Assembly: GCA_944368875.1 (NCBI GenBank)
Contig: CALVXF010000009.1
Coordinates: 1 to 34,414, forward strand
Origin: an uncultured Bacilli bacterium
GTDB lineage: Bacteria > Bacillota_I > Bacilli_A > RF39 > UBA660
Direction: 5' to 3'
Length of the DNA: 34,414 bases
The position numbers and the translations under genes are program-made. Of the stretch, positions 21,398-29,715 are shown piece after piece (the first letter of the stretch is position 1; every line of letters starts with the position of its first letter). Under the pieces are notes generated by a model. That model was not told the DNA's origin. It ran no database searches and saw only the letters and a program-made list of their open reading frames with translations.

Positions 21398-22358
21398 CAT
21401 TGCTTTTATATTTTTCACATTCCGAATCTAAATCTACGATTAACTCTTCTAACTCATCTTCGTTATTTAATCTAACACCACTTGCCATAACATGACCACC
21501 GCCGTTATATTTACTGGCAACTTCATTAATAATAGGTCCCCTACTTCTTATTGAACCACGTATATTATTATTTTGTTTATCAACTGTGAATATCGCCCAA
21601 ACTAAAATTTCATCGATATAATTAAATTCACTAACCATATTACGTGCAGTAGCAGCATCAACACCAAATTTAGTTAATGCCTCTTCTTCAACTAGGATAT
21701 AAGCAAGGCCATTTTCACTAACCTTAAAATTATCCACAATATAACTTTGAAACTTCTTTTCTTTTAAAGAACGCATATATAAAGACTCATATAAGCCAGT
21801 TATATCAATCTTAGTATCACTAATTAAACGCGCTATAATACCAAAAGTTTTGGGTGTCGTATAATAAAACAAAAAGCGATTAGTATCAGCTACAACCCCA
21901 ATATATAACTTTTCAGCAGCTTCCTTGGTCATAACTAATTTAGAGTTGAAAACTAACTCAATTATCATTTGACTGGCACTACTAGCTTTATCATCTATCC
22001 ATTCTAAATCACAAGTCTTCTCAACAAAAGGATGATGATCAATCTTAATCGAATAAGCAAAATCACGAGGATTTGCGCCATCTATTCTTTTAAAATCTGG
22101 GGTATCTGTAACAATAAGTAAAGCATCAGAAATATCTTCTGGTATTTTATCTAAAGCACCAATATACTTAAAGCGACTAGCTGGAAAACCAATCGTATAT
22201 ACTTTCTTATTGGAAAAAGTATTTAAAATAATATCTCGAAGCGCAATACTACTTGCTAAAGCATCAGGATCTGCTCCAACATGACGAGCAATAACAATTT
22301 TATCATATTGTTTTATCTTTTTATAAATTCTTTTATATATATTATCTTTCAAAAACAC
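21384..22358 (-). CDS. nrnA: DHH/DHHA1 family phosphoesterase, NrnA-like
   Basis: 324 residues, the size of bifunctional oligoribonuclease/pAp phosphatase NrnA. The DHH domain has ARHVGADPDALASS, an acidic VTDTPDF stretch and KIDHHPF; the DHHA1 domain ends with SRGPIINEVASKYNGGGHVMASG, given here in parts. NrnA degrades 2-5-base RNA fragments and pAp in species lacking Orn. GTG at 22358 is taken as start; a TTG two codons in is an alternative, and only a weak GTGTGAT lies upstream. Its own extended -10 promoter follows the ackA terminator. Confidence 0.88.
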   Translation of the reverse strand: MFLKDNIYKRIYKKIKQYDKIVIARHVGADPDALASSIALRDIILNTFSNKKVYTIGFPASRFKYIGALDKIPEDISDALLIVTDTPDFKRIDGANPRDFAYSIKIDHHPFVEKTCDLEWIDDKASSASQMIIELVFNSKLVMTKEAAEKLYIGVVADTNRFLFYYTTPKTFGIIARLISDTKIDITGLYESLYMRSLKEKKFQSYIVDNFKVSENGLAYILVEEEALTKFGVDAATARNMVSEFNYIDEILVWAIFTVDKQNNNIRGSIRSRGPIINEVASKYNGGGHVMASGVRLNNEDELEELIVDLDSECEKYKSNEKQD

Positions 22359-22382
22359 AATATCACACTTTCTACTAAAGCA

Positions 22383-22391
22383 ATTATAACA
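22383..22391 (-). promoter_or_regulatory. Extended -10 promoter of the nrnA-like gene
   Basis: TGTTATAAT on the minus strand, 24 bases before the GTG start. The -35 position falls in the T run of the ackA terminator and is poor. Confidence 0.55.
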
Positions 22392-22397
22392 AATAAT

Positions 22398-22430
22398 TAA
22401 AAAAAAAGGAATGCCAACTCATTCCCTTTT
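22398..22430 (-). terminator. Intrinsic terminator after ackA
   Basis: Stem GGAATG (22408-22413) / CATTCC (22420-22425), extended by A/T pairs around one bulged base, followed by a run of T on the minus strand. Confidence 0.75.
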
Positions 22431-22444
22431 ACAAAATTATACTC

Positions 22445-23620
22445 TTAAACTAAAGCGTATGTGTCGCGAGCAATCATAAGTTCCTCATCAGTTGGAATAA
22501 TATAGCATGGTATTTTAGAATCACTAGTTGTAATTAAAGTTTCCTTACCACGAACATTATTAGAATCAGGATCCGCAATAACACCTAATACTTTTAAACC
22601 ATCCATAACTTCACGACGAGTTGAAGCAGAATTTTCACCAACACCAGCTGTAAAGATAATCGCATCGCATCCTTCAAGTTCAACATAGTATTTAGCAATA
22701 TAATCAATGATTCTTCTAACATACATCTTTTGAGCAAGTAGACATCTTTCATTGCCTTTGTGGATACCTTCTTCGATATCACGAGAATCACTACTAACAC
22801 CACTTATTCCAAGAAGACCACTTTGTTTATTTAAAGCTGTATCCATTTCTTTAGGACTCATCTTTGTTTTTTCCATAATATAAGGCACAATTGTTGCATC
22901 GATATCACCACAACGACTACCCATAATTAAACCTGCATTAGGCGTTAAACCCATTGATGTATTAACACATTTGCCATCTTTAACCGCACTAATACTAGCT
23001 CCATTACCAATATGACAAGTAATTAACTTAGTATTCATACGACCTAAAATTTCATTTGCGCGTAAAGCTACATATTTATGACTAGTTCCATGAGCACCAT
23101 ATCTTCTTACTTTATAGTCAGTATACCATTCATATGGAACAGCATACAAATATGTCTCTTCTTCCATAGTTTGATGAAAAGCCGTATCAAATACAACTGT
23201 TTGTACTGCATTTGGAACAACTTCCTGAGCTGCACGAATACCAACAATCGCTGCTGGATTATGAAGAGGCGCTAAAGCACTTAATTCATCAATTTTGGCA
23301 ATTACATCTTCATCAACAACAACTGTCTTATCGAAATAGGCTCCTCCTTGGACAACACGATGACCAATTCCTTTGATTTCATCTAAAAATTTGACAACTT
23401 GATTTGATTTTAATTCATCGATTAAAATTTCAAAAGCCACTTTATGATCTTTAAGTTCTACTTCTTTTTTTATTTTTTCGCCATTAATTTTAATCGTATA
23501 AAAACTTCCTTCAATACCAATACGTTCAAAAACACCTGATATTAATACCTTTTCTTCGGGCATTTCATACATTTGAAATTTCAAAGATGAACTACCACAA
23601 TTAACTGATAATATTTTCAT
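22445..23620 (-). CDS. ackA: Acetate kinase
   Basis: 391 residues. Converts acetyl phosphate and ADP to acetate and ATP, the energy-yielding step of acetate fermentation. Recognised by NCGSSSLKFQMY at the N-terminus, GHRVVQGG, VFDTAFHQTM with the catalytic Asp, RYGAHGTSHKYV, CHIGNGASISAVKDGK and FTAGVGENS. AGGAGG precedes the ATG. Last gene of the dusB-RDD-lysS-phosphatase-ackA run. No pta gene lies in the window. Its presence beside an anaerobic reductase suits a fermentative anaerobe. Confidence 0.97.
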   Translation of the reverse strand: MKILSVNCGSSSLKFQMYEMPEEKVLISGVFERIGIEGSFYTIKINGEKIKKEVELKDHKVAFEILIDELKSNQVVKFLDEIKGIGHRVVQGGAYFDKTVVVDEDVIAKIDELSALAPLHNPAAIVGIRAAQEVVPNAVQTVVFDTAFHQTMEEETYLYAVPYEWYTDYKVRRYGAHGTSHKYVALRANEILGRMNTKLITCHIGNGASISAVKDGKCVNTSMGLTPNAGLIMGSRCGDIDATIVPYIMEKTKMSPKEMDTALNKQSGLLGISGVSSDSRDIEEGIHKGNERCLLAQKMYVRRIIDYIAKYYVELEGCDAIIFTAGVGENSASTRREVMDGLKVLGVIADPDSNNVRGKETLITTSDSKIPCYIIPTDEELMIARDTYALV

Positions 23621-23628
23621 AAAACCTC

Positions 23629-24162
23629 CTATAATTCATATTCTTCAATTCGGCCATTAGCCGCTTGATAACTAGTCATATCACCATCACTAGGAATACC
23701 ATTAAAATAATAATATAATATCCTACATATTCCACTATGTGTTGTAATTAAAACTGTTTTATCACTATAATCTTTTTTTAACATCCGAAGAAAACTAACA
23801 ATTCGATTATATAAATCGCCAACACTCTCAGCTTTTTGATATTCTTTATTCAATTCATAATTCCAATATTCATATAAATTGATAGTTCTTCGATCAAGAC
23901 CTTCAAACTCACCATGATTACGACTGCGCAAACGATCATCACATATAATTGGAATTTTACCATCACTAATAATCTTAGCCGTATCTAAAGCACGAGCTTT
24001 AGGCGATGAGAAAATAACATCGATTTTTACATCTTTTAATTTATCACGAGCACTACGTGCCTGTTCTATTCCCTTTTCATTTAATTGTGTATCCATATTT
24101 CCTTGCATGATCTTACCAATATTTTCATTAGTTTGACCATGTCTTACAACATATAACTTCAT
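23629..24162 (-). CDS. Histidine phosphatase family protein (phosphoglycerate mutase-like)
   Basis: 177 residues. The phosphohistidine motif RHGQTNEN has His8 near the N-terminus, SSPKARALDTA gives the second arginine, NHGEFEG the acid and TTHSGICR the second histidine. Members include cofactor-dependent mutases, CobC-type and broad phosphatases. Since glycolytic mutase activity is supplied by gpmI in this window, a phosphatase role is more likely. It shares one base (TAATG) with lysS and is followed eight bases later by ackA. Confidence 0.9.
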   Translation of the reverse strand: MKLYVVRHGQTNENIGKIMQGNMDTQLNEKGIEQARSARDKLKDVKIDVIFSSPKARALDTAKIISDGKIPIICDDRLRSRNHGEFEGLDRRTINLYEYWNYELNKEYQKAESVGDLYNRIVSFLRMLKKDYSDKTVLITTHSGICRILYYYFNGIPSDGDMTSYQAANGRIEEYEL

Positions 24163-25631
24163 TAATCCTTCTTACGCATCAAAGGGAACATAATAACATC
24201 TTTAATATTTTCTGAATTAGTTAAAATTTGAAGTATACGATCAATACCCATACCCCAACCAGAAATTGGTGGCATACCATATTCCATAGCTTCAATATAC
24301 TCATAATCCATAGGCATAGCCTCAACATCACCTTTGGCTTTTAATTCAGCTTGTTTAAGTAAACGCTTTTCTTGTTCTTGAGGATCAACCAATTCGGAAT
24401 ATGCATTGATTATTTCAGCACCATTAATAATTAATTGGAAGCGATCAGTAAGATTTTTATTCTCATCATTAGCACGTGCTAAAGGTGATAATTCAATTGG
24501 ATGTTTAATTAAATAAACTGGACCTAAAACATTAGGACGAGCCACCTTTTTATATAATTGATCAACTAAATTACCATAACCTAGATCTTCTAATGGCACT
24601 TCAGAATCAATTTCAATATTTTCTTCTTTAATCTTTTTAAGTAAACTTTCTTTTGTATTATAAACATCAATATCAATATTAGAATATTTTAAAATCAAAT
24701 CTCTAAATGATATAGCTGGCCAATTACCACTTAAATCAATTTCTTTATCATCAATAGTTAAAACTAAAGTTCCAAATAATTTTTGAATAATCGTTTGTAA
24801 CATATTTTGTAAAAAAACCATATTATCTTCGTAATTCAAATAAGCACCATATCCTTCGATCATCGTAAAATCTTGAAGATGGGTAGCATCCATTCCTTCA
24901 TTACGAAAACAACGCGCTATTTCATACACTTTGGTAAAGCCCCCAACAACGGCTCTTTTTAAATAAGTTTCAGGTGCAATACGTAAATATAGATCAACAT
25001 CTAAAGCATTATGATGTGTAATAAATGGTTTAGCTGTTGCGCCACTTGCTTTATTGTTTAAAACTGGTGTCTCAATTTCAATATAACCAGCTTCGTTTAA
25101 ATAATTACGTAGCTCCTTAATAAAATTAGAACGCAATAAAAATTTCTTTCTTGATTCTTCAGATGTAATCAAATCTAGATAACGTTCACGATAAATAGCT
25201 TCAACATCAGTTAAACCATGAAATTTTTCAGGAAGAGGTTTTAAAGCTTTACCTAAAAAAGTATAACTATTTGCTCTAATTGTTTTCTCACCAGTATGAG
25301 TTGTAAAAGTTTCTCCCTCAACACCGATAAAATCACCTAAATCAATATGTTTTTTGAAAAAATCATAAGCTTCTTCACCAACCATATCGATTTTGATTGA
25401 TACTTGAATTCGACCATTGATATCTTGTAAAGTCAAAAAAGAAAGTTTCCCCATCTTACGCATTAAAACAATACGACCGGCTACTTTAACATCCTTGATG
25501 CCATCTTCTAACTTCGCCGCATCACATAATTCATAATTGCGAACAAAACGTTCAGGATAAGGATTAATTACTTTTTTCATTTCTTCTAAAGTTTCTCTTC
25601 TAACTATTTCTTGTTCACTAAATTCTCGCAT
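24162..25631 (-). CDS. lysS: Lysyl-tRNA synthetase, class II
   Basis: 489 residues. An OB-fold anticodon-binding domain (about 50-160, with VAGRIVLMRKMGKLSF) precedes the class II core: YRERYLDLI, IETPVL (motif 1), CFRNEGMDATHLQDFTMIE (motif 2) and GWGMGIDRI (motif 3). The ATG at 25631 is chosen because GAGG lies eight bases upstream; a GTG three codons earlier overlaps that site. The dus-lysS pairing matches Bacillus. No T-box leader is seen. Confidence 0.97.
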   Translation of the reverse strand: MREFSEQEIVRRETLEEMKKVINPYPERFVRNYELCDAAKLEDGIKDVKVAGRIVLMRKMGKLSFLTLQDINGRIQVSIKIDMVGEEAYDFFKKHIDLGDFIGVEGETFTTHTGEKTIRANSYTFLGKALKPLPEKFHGLTDVEAIYRERYLDLITSEESRKKFLLRSNFIKELRNYLNEAGYIEIETPVLNNKASGATAKPFITHHNALDVDLYLRIAPETYLKRAVVGGFTKVYEIARCFRNEGMDATHLQDFTMIEGYGAYLNYEDNMVFLQNMLQTIIQKLFGTLVLTIDDKEIDLSGNWPAISFRDLILKYSNIDIDVYNTKESLLKKIKEENIEIDSEVPLEDLGYGNLVDQLYKKVARPNVLGPVYLIKHPIELSPLARANDENKNLTDRFQLIINGAEIINAYSELVDPQEQEKRLLKQAELKAKGDVEAMPMDYEYIEAMEYGMPPISGWGMGIDRILQILTNSENIKDVIMFPLMRKKD

Positions 25632-25641
25632 ATTTTTCACC

Positions 25642-26238
25642 TCATCTATTTTTGATTACACTAGTATGCGCTAGCATATCATGTAAACCTCGTTTATCAC
25701 GTCTATATATTACCATAAAAGCACTAAGAATTACTAGTAAAAACTGCATAAAACTTAAAAATAATATAATCCAAAAATAAAACATTATTGGAGTTATATA
25801 GAGTAAAGATAAAGAAATTAACATATAAGCTAAACTTGTCGTAATAAAATTTCTAATTACCAAATTATTCAAACTCAATAATTCACCATCATCACGCACT
25901 ACTTTAATTTTTAAAATACGTTTGCCAATACTCATTCCATCATTGAAATAGGGAATAACAATAAAAAAACCGATAATAACAAAAGCATTAACTACATTGT
26001 ATATCGCATTATTGCGATCAATATCTTGCGCGATTGAAGCATATTCCCCAAAATAAGTATCAAAACTTATTTCATTATTTAAAACACGACTAGTTAATTC
26101 ATCGATTTCCGCATTTAAAACCTTGACTTTATCTTGATTGAAATCAACAAATGTAGCAATTAAACTAGTAACTAAAAAAACTATCCACACATCAATAATA
26201 TAAGCACCTAAACGTTCTTTAAAACTAGCATATTCCAT
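25642..26238 (-). CDS. RDD family membrane protein
   Basis: 198 residues. The RDD pattern is present: RLGAYIIDVWIVF opens the first membrane segment, a second segment lies at about 78-98, and ISIGKRILKIKVV-like text (MSIGKRILKIKVVRDDG) precedes the third and fourth. An acidic insertion (about 33-75) separates the first two segments. The family is widespread and its role is mostly unknown; some members act in ion homeostasis. It overlaps the end of dusB by 14 bases and is followed 10 bases later by lysS. Confidence 0.88.
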   Translation of the reverse strand: MEYASFKERLGAYIIDVWIVFLVTSLIATFVDFNQDKVKVLNAEIDELTSRVLNNEISFDTYFGEYASIAQDIDRNNAIYNVVNAFVIIGFFIVIPYFNDGMSIGKRILKIKVVRDDGELLSLNNLVIRNFITTSLAYMLISLSLLYITPIMFYFWIILFLSFMQFLLVILSAFMVIYRRDKRGLHDMLAHTSVIKNR

Positions 26239-27202
26239 TTTCCTTTATCTCCTTTACTATTTTTATAATATCTTCTTTAGTTGTTGCTTGAAAAAATTTC
26301 TTCTTATAGTCATTCATCCCACTAATACCTTTTAAATACCATGCAGCATGACTACGAAGTTCTAAAATTGCAACTTTCTCTACTTTAAAAGCAAGCAAAT
26401 AATCCATATGTTTTAAAATCATATCTAATCTTTCTTGTAAACTAATTTCTTTAGGTTCTATACCTTTTTCTAAATAATCGATACATTCTTTAATTAACCA
26501 TGGATTTCCTAAAACACCACGCCCAATCATCACAGCATCACATCCAGTAAAATCAAGCATTCTTTTGGCATCATAACAGCTCTTAATATCGCCATTGCCT
26601 ATAACAGGAATACTAACACTTTCTTTAACAGCTTTAATAATATTCCAATCGGCTTTACCACTATATCCTTGGCTACGTGTTCTTCCATGAATAGTTATCG
26701 CAGATGCTCCTGCTTCTTCACATACTCTAGCAATCAGAGGCGCGTTAATACTATTATTATCCCAACCACTACGAATTTTAACTGTCACCGGAATAGGAAC
26801 ACTTGAAACAACACTTTTAACTATCTCATATACTTTACGAGGATCTTTTAGTAAAGCACTACCTGCTTGACTTTTTAAAGCCACTTTAGGAACAGGACAC
26901 CCCATATTAATATCAATAATATCTGGATGCATATTCTCATAAATATACTTAGCCGCAATAACAAAACTTTCTTTGTCACTACCAAAAATCTGTTGACTAA
27001 TAGGTCTTTCATCTTCTGTCATATAAAGCATGTCAATAGTCTTCTTACTACCATACATAATCGCTTTATCACTTACCATCTCACAAGTAATAAGGCCACA
27101 ACCCATCTGTTTTATGATTCTACGATAAGCATTATTACAAATGCCTGCCATAGGTGCGAGAACAATTCTATTTTTAATTTCTACATCCCCTATTTTCCAC
27201 AT
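26225..27202 (-). CDS. dusB: tRNA-dihydrouridine synthase (DusB type)
   Basis: 325 residues. A flavin enzyme that reduces uridines in the tRNA D-loop. Recognised by LAPMAGICNNAYR, QIFGSDKES, DINMGCPVPKV with the catalytic Cys, TVKIRSGWD, ITIHGRTRSQGYSG and GNGDIKS, and by a C-terminal helical domain with KHMDYLLAFK and the HAAWYLKG segment. The ATG at 27202 has GGTGGTGAT upstream; 13 more upstream codons overlap the promoter. First gene of a five-gene run to ackA. Confidence 0.94.
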   Translation of the reverse strand: MWKIGDVEIKNRIVLAPMAGICNNAYRRIIKQMGCGLITCEMVSDKAIMYGSKKTIDMLYMTEDERPISQQIFGSDKESFVIAAKYIYENMHPDIIDINMGCPVPKVALKSQAGSALLKDPRKVYEIVKSVVSSVPIPVTVKIRSGWDNNSINAPLIARVCEEAGASAITIHGRTRSQGYSGKADWNIIKAVKESVSIPVIGNGDIKSCYDAKRMLDFTGCDAVMIGRGVLGNPWLIKECIDYLEKGIEPKEISLQERLDMILKHMDYLLAFKVEKVAILELRSHAAWYLKGISGMNDYKKKFFQATTKEDIIKIVKEIKENGIC

Positions 27203-27217
27203 AAAATCACCACCACA

Positions 27218-27226
27218 ATTATAACA
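27218..27226 (-). promoter_or_regulatory. Extended -10 promoter of the dusB-ackA operon
   Basis: TGTTATAAT on the minus strand, 15 bases before the dusB ATG; the -35 position is a T run from the preceding terminator. Confidence 0.6.
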
Positions 27227-27238
27227 TAACTTTCTAAA

Positions 27239-27259
27239 CAAAAAAAGGCATAGCCTTTT
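27239..27259 (-). terminator. Intrinsic terminator of the phosphodiester glycosidase gene
   Basis: Stem AAAAGGC (27243-27249) / GCCTTTT (27253-27259) with a 3-base loop and a following T run on the minus strand. Confidence 0.7.
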
Positions 27260-27274
27260 ATAAAATAAACCATT

Positions 27275-28339
27275 TTATTTTACTATCCAAGCATTAGGAC
27301 TAGAGCGTTCACCAGTCTCTGTTGATCCCGTTGGTCGATTATACAATTCACCTTTTACTGATAAAACACTAGAAGACCCACCATCTAAATTAGCAGCATT
27401 GTAAGCACCATAATTAAGTAAGATCTTAGTCATCTCAGTCATATCAATACCTAAACTATGACCTGGTCTACGTCCATCAATAACTAAAAATAGAACAATT
27501 CCATCTTTACGTTGCGCAATCGCAGTTCGAGGAGCAATTCCCCAACCACCATTTCCTTTAATAAACGAAGGTTCTCCGTTAACAATTAAAAATGGACCAA
27601 ACTCAACACCATCTTCTAAACCTTCAGCAATCGCTTGACTAGCACTTTTTTTAGTTAACATTAAAACATTGTCTTCAGTAAAACCGATAATTCCTCCACC
27701 ATAGCCTGTAGAAATACCTTGATAAACTATCTTACCATCCATGATTACAACACCTGTTGGTTTACTACCATTACCACTCCAACCATCGTCTTCAAAAGCA
27801 CTGGCATTTATACCAATTAAAGCATCATTTTCACGTGTAATTGTTGTTACATATTGACCCCAAGTACCAAAGTATTTAGATAAAGCAAGTTCTACTTTTG
27901 AAGCATCATAAATCGCAACTAAAGTCCCTTTATAATTATTCCCAGAAATAGGAATTAATTTATAAACATCGTCTTTATCTCTTTTTAAAATTTGTTCTTC
28001 ATAAATAGATTCATAAATACCAGTATCATTTTCAATAAAAGTAATCTGTGAAATATCAGTAGAATCTCCTGATTCCAAAACATAATTAGCATTCATAATT
28101 TCTCTAATTGTCGCATCACTATAAAATATACGAGCTAAATACTTGTGATTCATCGTTGTCATTGCGGTTGTGACTAATAAATTTCTGGCATAATCCCATG
28201 GCCCATAAGTAATAAAATAACCAATTAAAGCAAGAATATCTAAAACAAGACAAGTAATAACTAATTTATTCTTTTTTTTCTTGCCTTTTTCTATCGGTTT
28301 TTTTTCTTCATCAATCAAAACAATTTCTAACTCTTCCAT
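27275..28339 (-). CDS. Membrane-anchored phosphodiester glycosidase (NAGPA domain) protein
   Basis: 354 residues. An acidic/basic cytoplasmic head (about 1-25), one membrane segment (about 27-45), a linker region, then an NAGPA-type domain (about 165-354). Signs are INASAFED, GVVIMDGKIV, FGPFLIVNGEP, APRTAIAQRKDG, VIDGRRPGHSLG, AANLDGGSSS and a final RSSPNAWIV. The family includes the enzyme that uncovers GlcNAc-1-phosphodiesters; bacterial members probably act on wall or surface glycans. It is read with the gene at 28352-29614 (12-base gap), with AGGTGAT before its ATG. Confidence 0.9.
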   Translation of the reverse strand: MEELEIVLIDEEKKPIEKGKKKKNKLVITCLVLDILALIGYFITYGPWDYARNLLVTTAMTTMNHKYLARIFYSDATIREIMNANYVLESGDSTDISQITFIENDTGIYESIYEEQILKRDKDDVYKLIPISGNNYKGTLVAIYDASKVELALSKYFGTWGQYVTTITRENDALIGINASAFEDDGWSGNGSKPTGVVIMDGKIVYQGISTGYGGGIIGFTEDNVLMLTKKSASQAIAEGLEDGVEFGPFLIVNGEPSFIKGNGGWGIAPRTAIAQRKDGIVLFLVIDGRRPGHSLGIDMTEMTKILLNYGAYNAANLDGGSSSVLSVKGELYNRPTGSTETGERSSPNAWIVK

Positions 28340-28351
28340 AAATCACCTACT

Positions 28352-29614
28352 TTACTTCAATATATATGGATCACTACTTGTTCCTGTTCCACTTGCGATA
28401 ACTATATCTTCTTTAAGGGTAATAACCGGTTTATAACTATATTCAGTATCTATTTCAATACTATTTAAACGCCCATTATTAATCGCATAAATAGCTTGTG
28501 TTGCCTTTCCCGTAGGCGTTATCAATAAACTATCACTAGTAAATAAAATATCCCCAACACTAGGTAAAGCTACATAAGCATTAACACTATCACTTTCTAC
28601 TTCTTTATAATAATTTTCATAAATACCATCATAAAAATCTGATTTAATTAAATAATCACTATCTAAACTATTGTAAAAATCATGATTTAAATAATATGCT
28701 AAACTATTACGGCGATTAGTTTCAAAAGCATTACTATAAGTTGAAAAAATATGTTTATCCATATCATCAACCATCACTAGACGTGTAGTATCACCATTAC
28801 TCATAATTCTAAATAAATAATCACTAAAAGATACATAACTTCCAACATAAGCATCACTTAAATTAAAAGCAATTACATTTTCAATTGTATAAGGATTAGA
28901 ATCACTTCCATCCCCACTTACAACAACTAAATCTTTTTTTAAAGTAATAACTGGTCTAACTCCTAGACTTACTTTATTAGTAGTAGTTGAAGAAATCCCT
29001 TCTGGATCAACATACCAAGTAGTATTATCACTCTTCTTAGATTTAAGCCAAAAATAAGAACCATTATTTAAATAAGATTCAGTGTCATTTGCTTGCATAT
29101 AATCATATAAACTCAAAGAACTAATATTTTCTTTAAGTACATCATTACAAGTAATATTAGTATCAATATAATCACTACAAACAGAAGTATCAGTTAAATA
29201 ATCTTGATTTAAAGTATCAAGATAAACATTATTTAACCAATCATCGACATAAGAATCAACACTCTCATCACGACCATCATAAATAACCGTATTTACCTCA
29301 TCACTGATAAGTTTAATTCCACCATCTTGATCAATACCAACAATTCTAAACAAACGACCACTATAAAGTAGATAATTGTCTACATCACTTCCTCTAAAAT
29401 AATAGACATCATCAACTTTATATAATCCATCACCAGAAAAAACTTCTTCACTAATTAAAACATCATTTAAATTAGTAACAACTTCTTCTTCAGCTTTATT
29501 TTCTAAATTATAAAAATAGATCAAACGACCACCATAAAAAAGTATTGAACCTAATAAAAAAACAATACTTAAAGCCACAAAAACATTTTCTTTATTCAAC
29601 TTCTTTTTTTTCAT
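28352..29614 (-). CDS. Membrane-anchored protein with two DUF6273-like repeats
   Basis: 420 residues. One membrane segment (about 11-36) after a basic head, then an outside, acidic, Ser/Tyr/Asp-rich region made of two related units (about 66-246 and 254-420). Each has a YLxxSxxLFRI segment near its start and ends with PVITLKxDxVxxSGxGxxSxPYxI. The pattern is that of DUF6273-like surface proteins; function unknown. The ATG at 29614 is preferred over one at 29638, which lies inside the promoter. It starts a two-gene transcript with the phosphodiester glycosidase. Confidence 0.8.
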   Translation of the reverse strand: MKKKKLNKENVFVALSIVFLLGSILFYGGRLIYFYNLENKAEEEVVTNLNDVLISEEVFSGDGLYKVDDVYYFRGSDVDNYLLYSGRLFRIVGIDQDGGIKLISDEVNTVIYDGRDESVDSYVDDWLNNVYLDTLNQDYLTDTSVCSDYIDTNITCNDVLKENISSLSLYDYMQANDTESYLNNGSYFWLKSKKSDNTTWYVDPEGISSTTTNKVSLGVRPVITLKKDLVVVSGDGSDSNPYTIENVIAFNLSDAYVGSYVSFSDYLFRIMSNGDTTRLVMVDDMDKHIFSTYSNAFETNRRNSLAYYLNHDFYNSLDSDYLIKSDFYDGIYENYYKEVESDSVNAYVALPSVGDILFTSDSLLITPTGKATQAIYAINNGRLNSIEIDTEYSYKPVITLKEDIVIASGTGTSSDPYILK

Positions 29615-29628
29615 AAGACCACTATATA

Positions 29629-29657
29629 ATTTTAACATGGAATACTATATTTGTCTA
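29629..29657 (-). promoter_or_regulatory. Sigma-A-type promoter of the two-gene surface module
   Basis: TAGACA, a 17-base spacer and TAAAAT directly after the gpmI terminator. It places the transcript start downstream of the ATG at 29638, which supports the ATG at 29614. Confidence 0.6.
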
Positions 29658-29659
29658 AT

Positions 29660-29687
29660 TAAAAAAGTTATCGTGCAATAACTTTTT
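29660..29687 (-). terminator. Intrinsic terminator of gpmI
   Basis: Stem AAAAAGTTAT (29662-29671) / ATAACTTTTT (29678-29687) with a 6-base loop and a following T run on the minus strand. Confidence 0.8.
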
Positions 29688-29715
29688 CAACTCATATTTA
29701 TTCATCAAAATATTT

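Noticed and set aside
22594-22803. A 69-residue ORF inside ackA
   Set aside because: It is an alternative frame of the well-supported acetate kinase and has no start signals.
24162-25700. T-box leader for lysS
   Set aside because: lysS is internal to an operon with only a 10-base gap before it, which leaves no room for a T-box.
26927-27229. A 100-residue plus-strand ORF opposite dusB
   Set aside because: No ribosome binding site, His/Thr-rich shadow composition, and fully antisense to a conserved gene.
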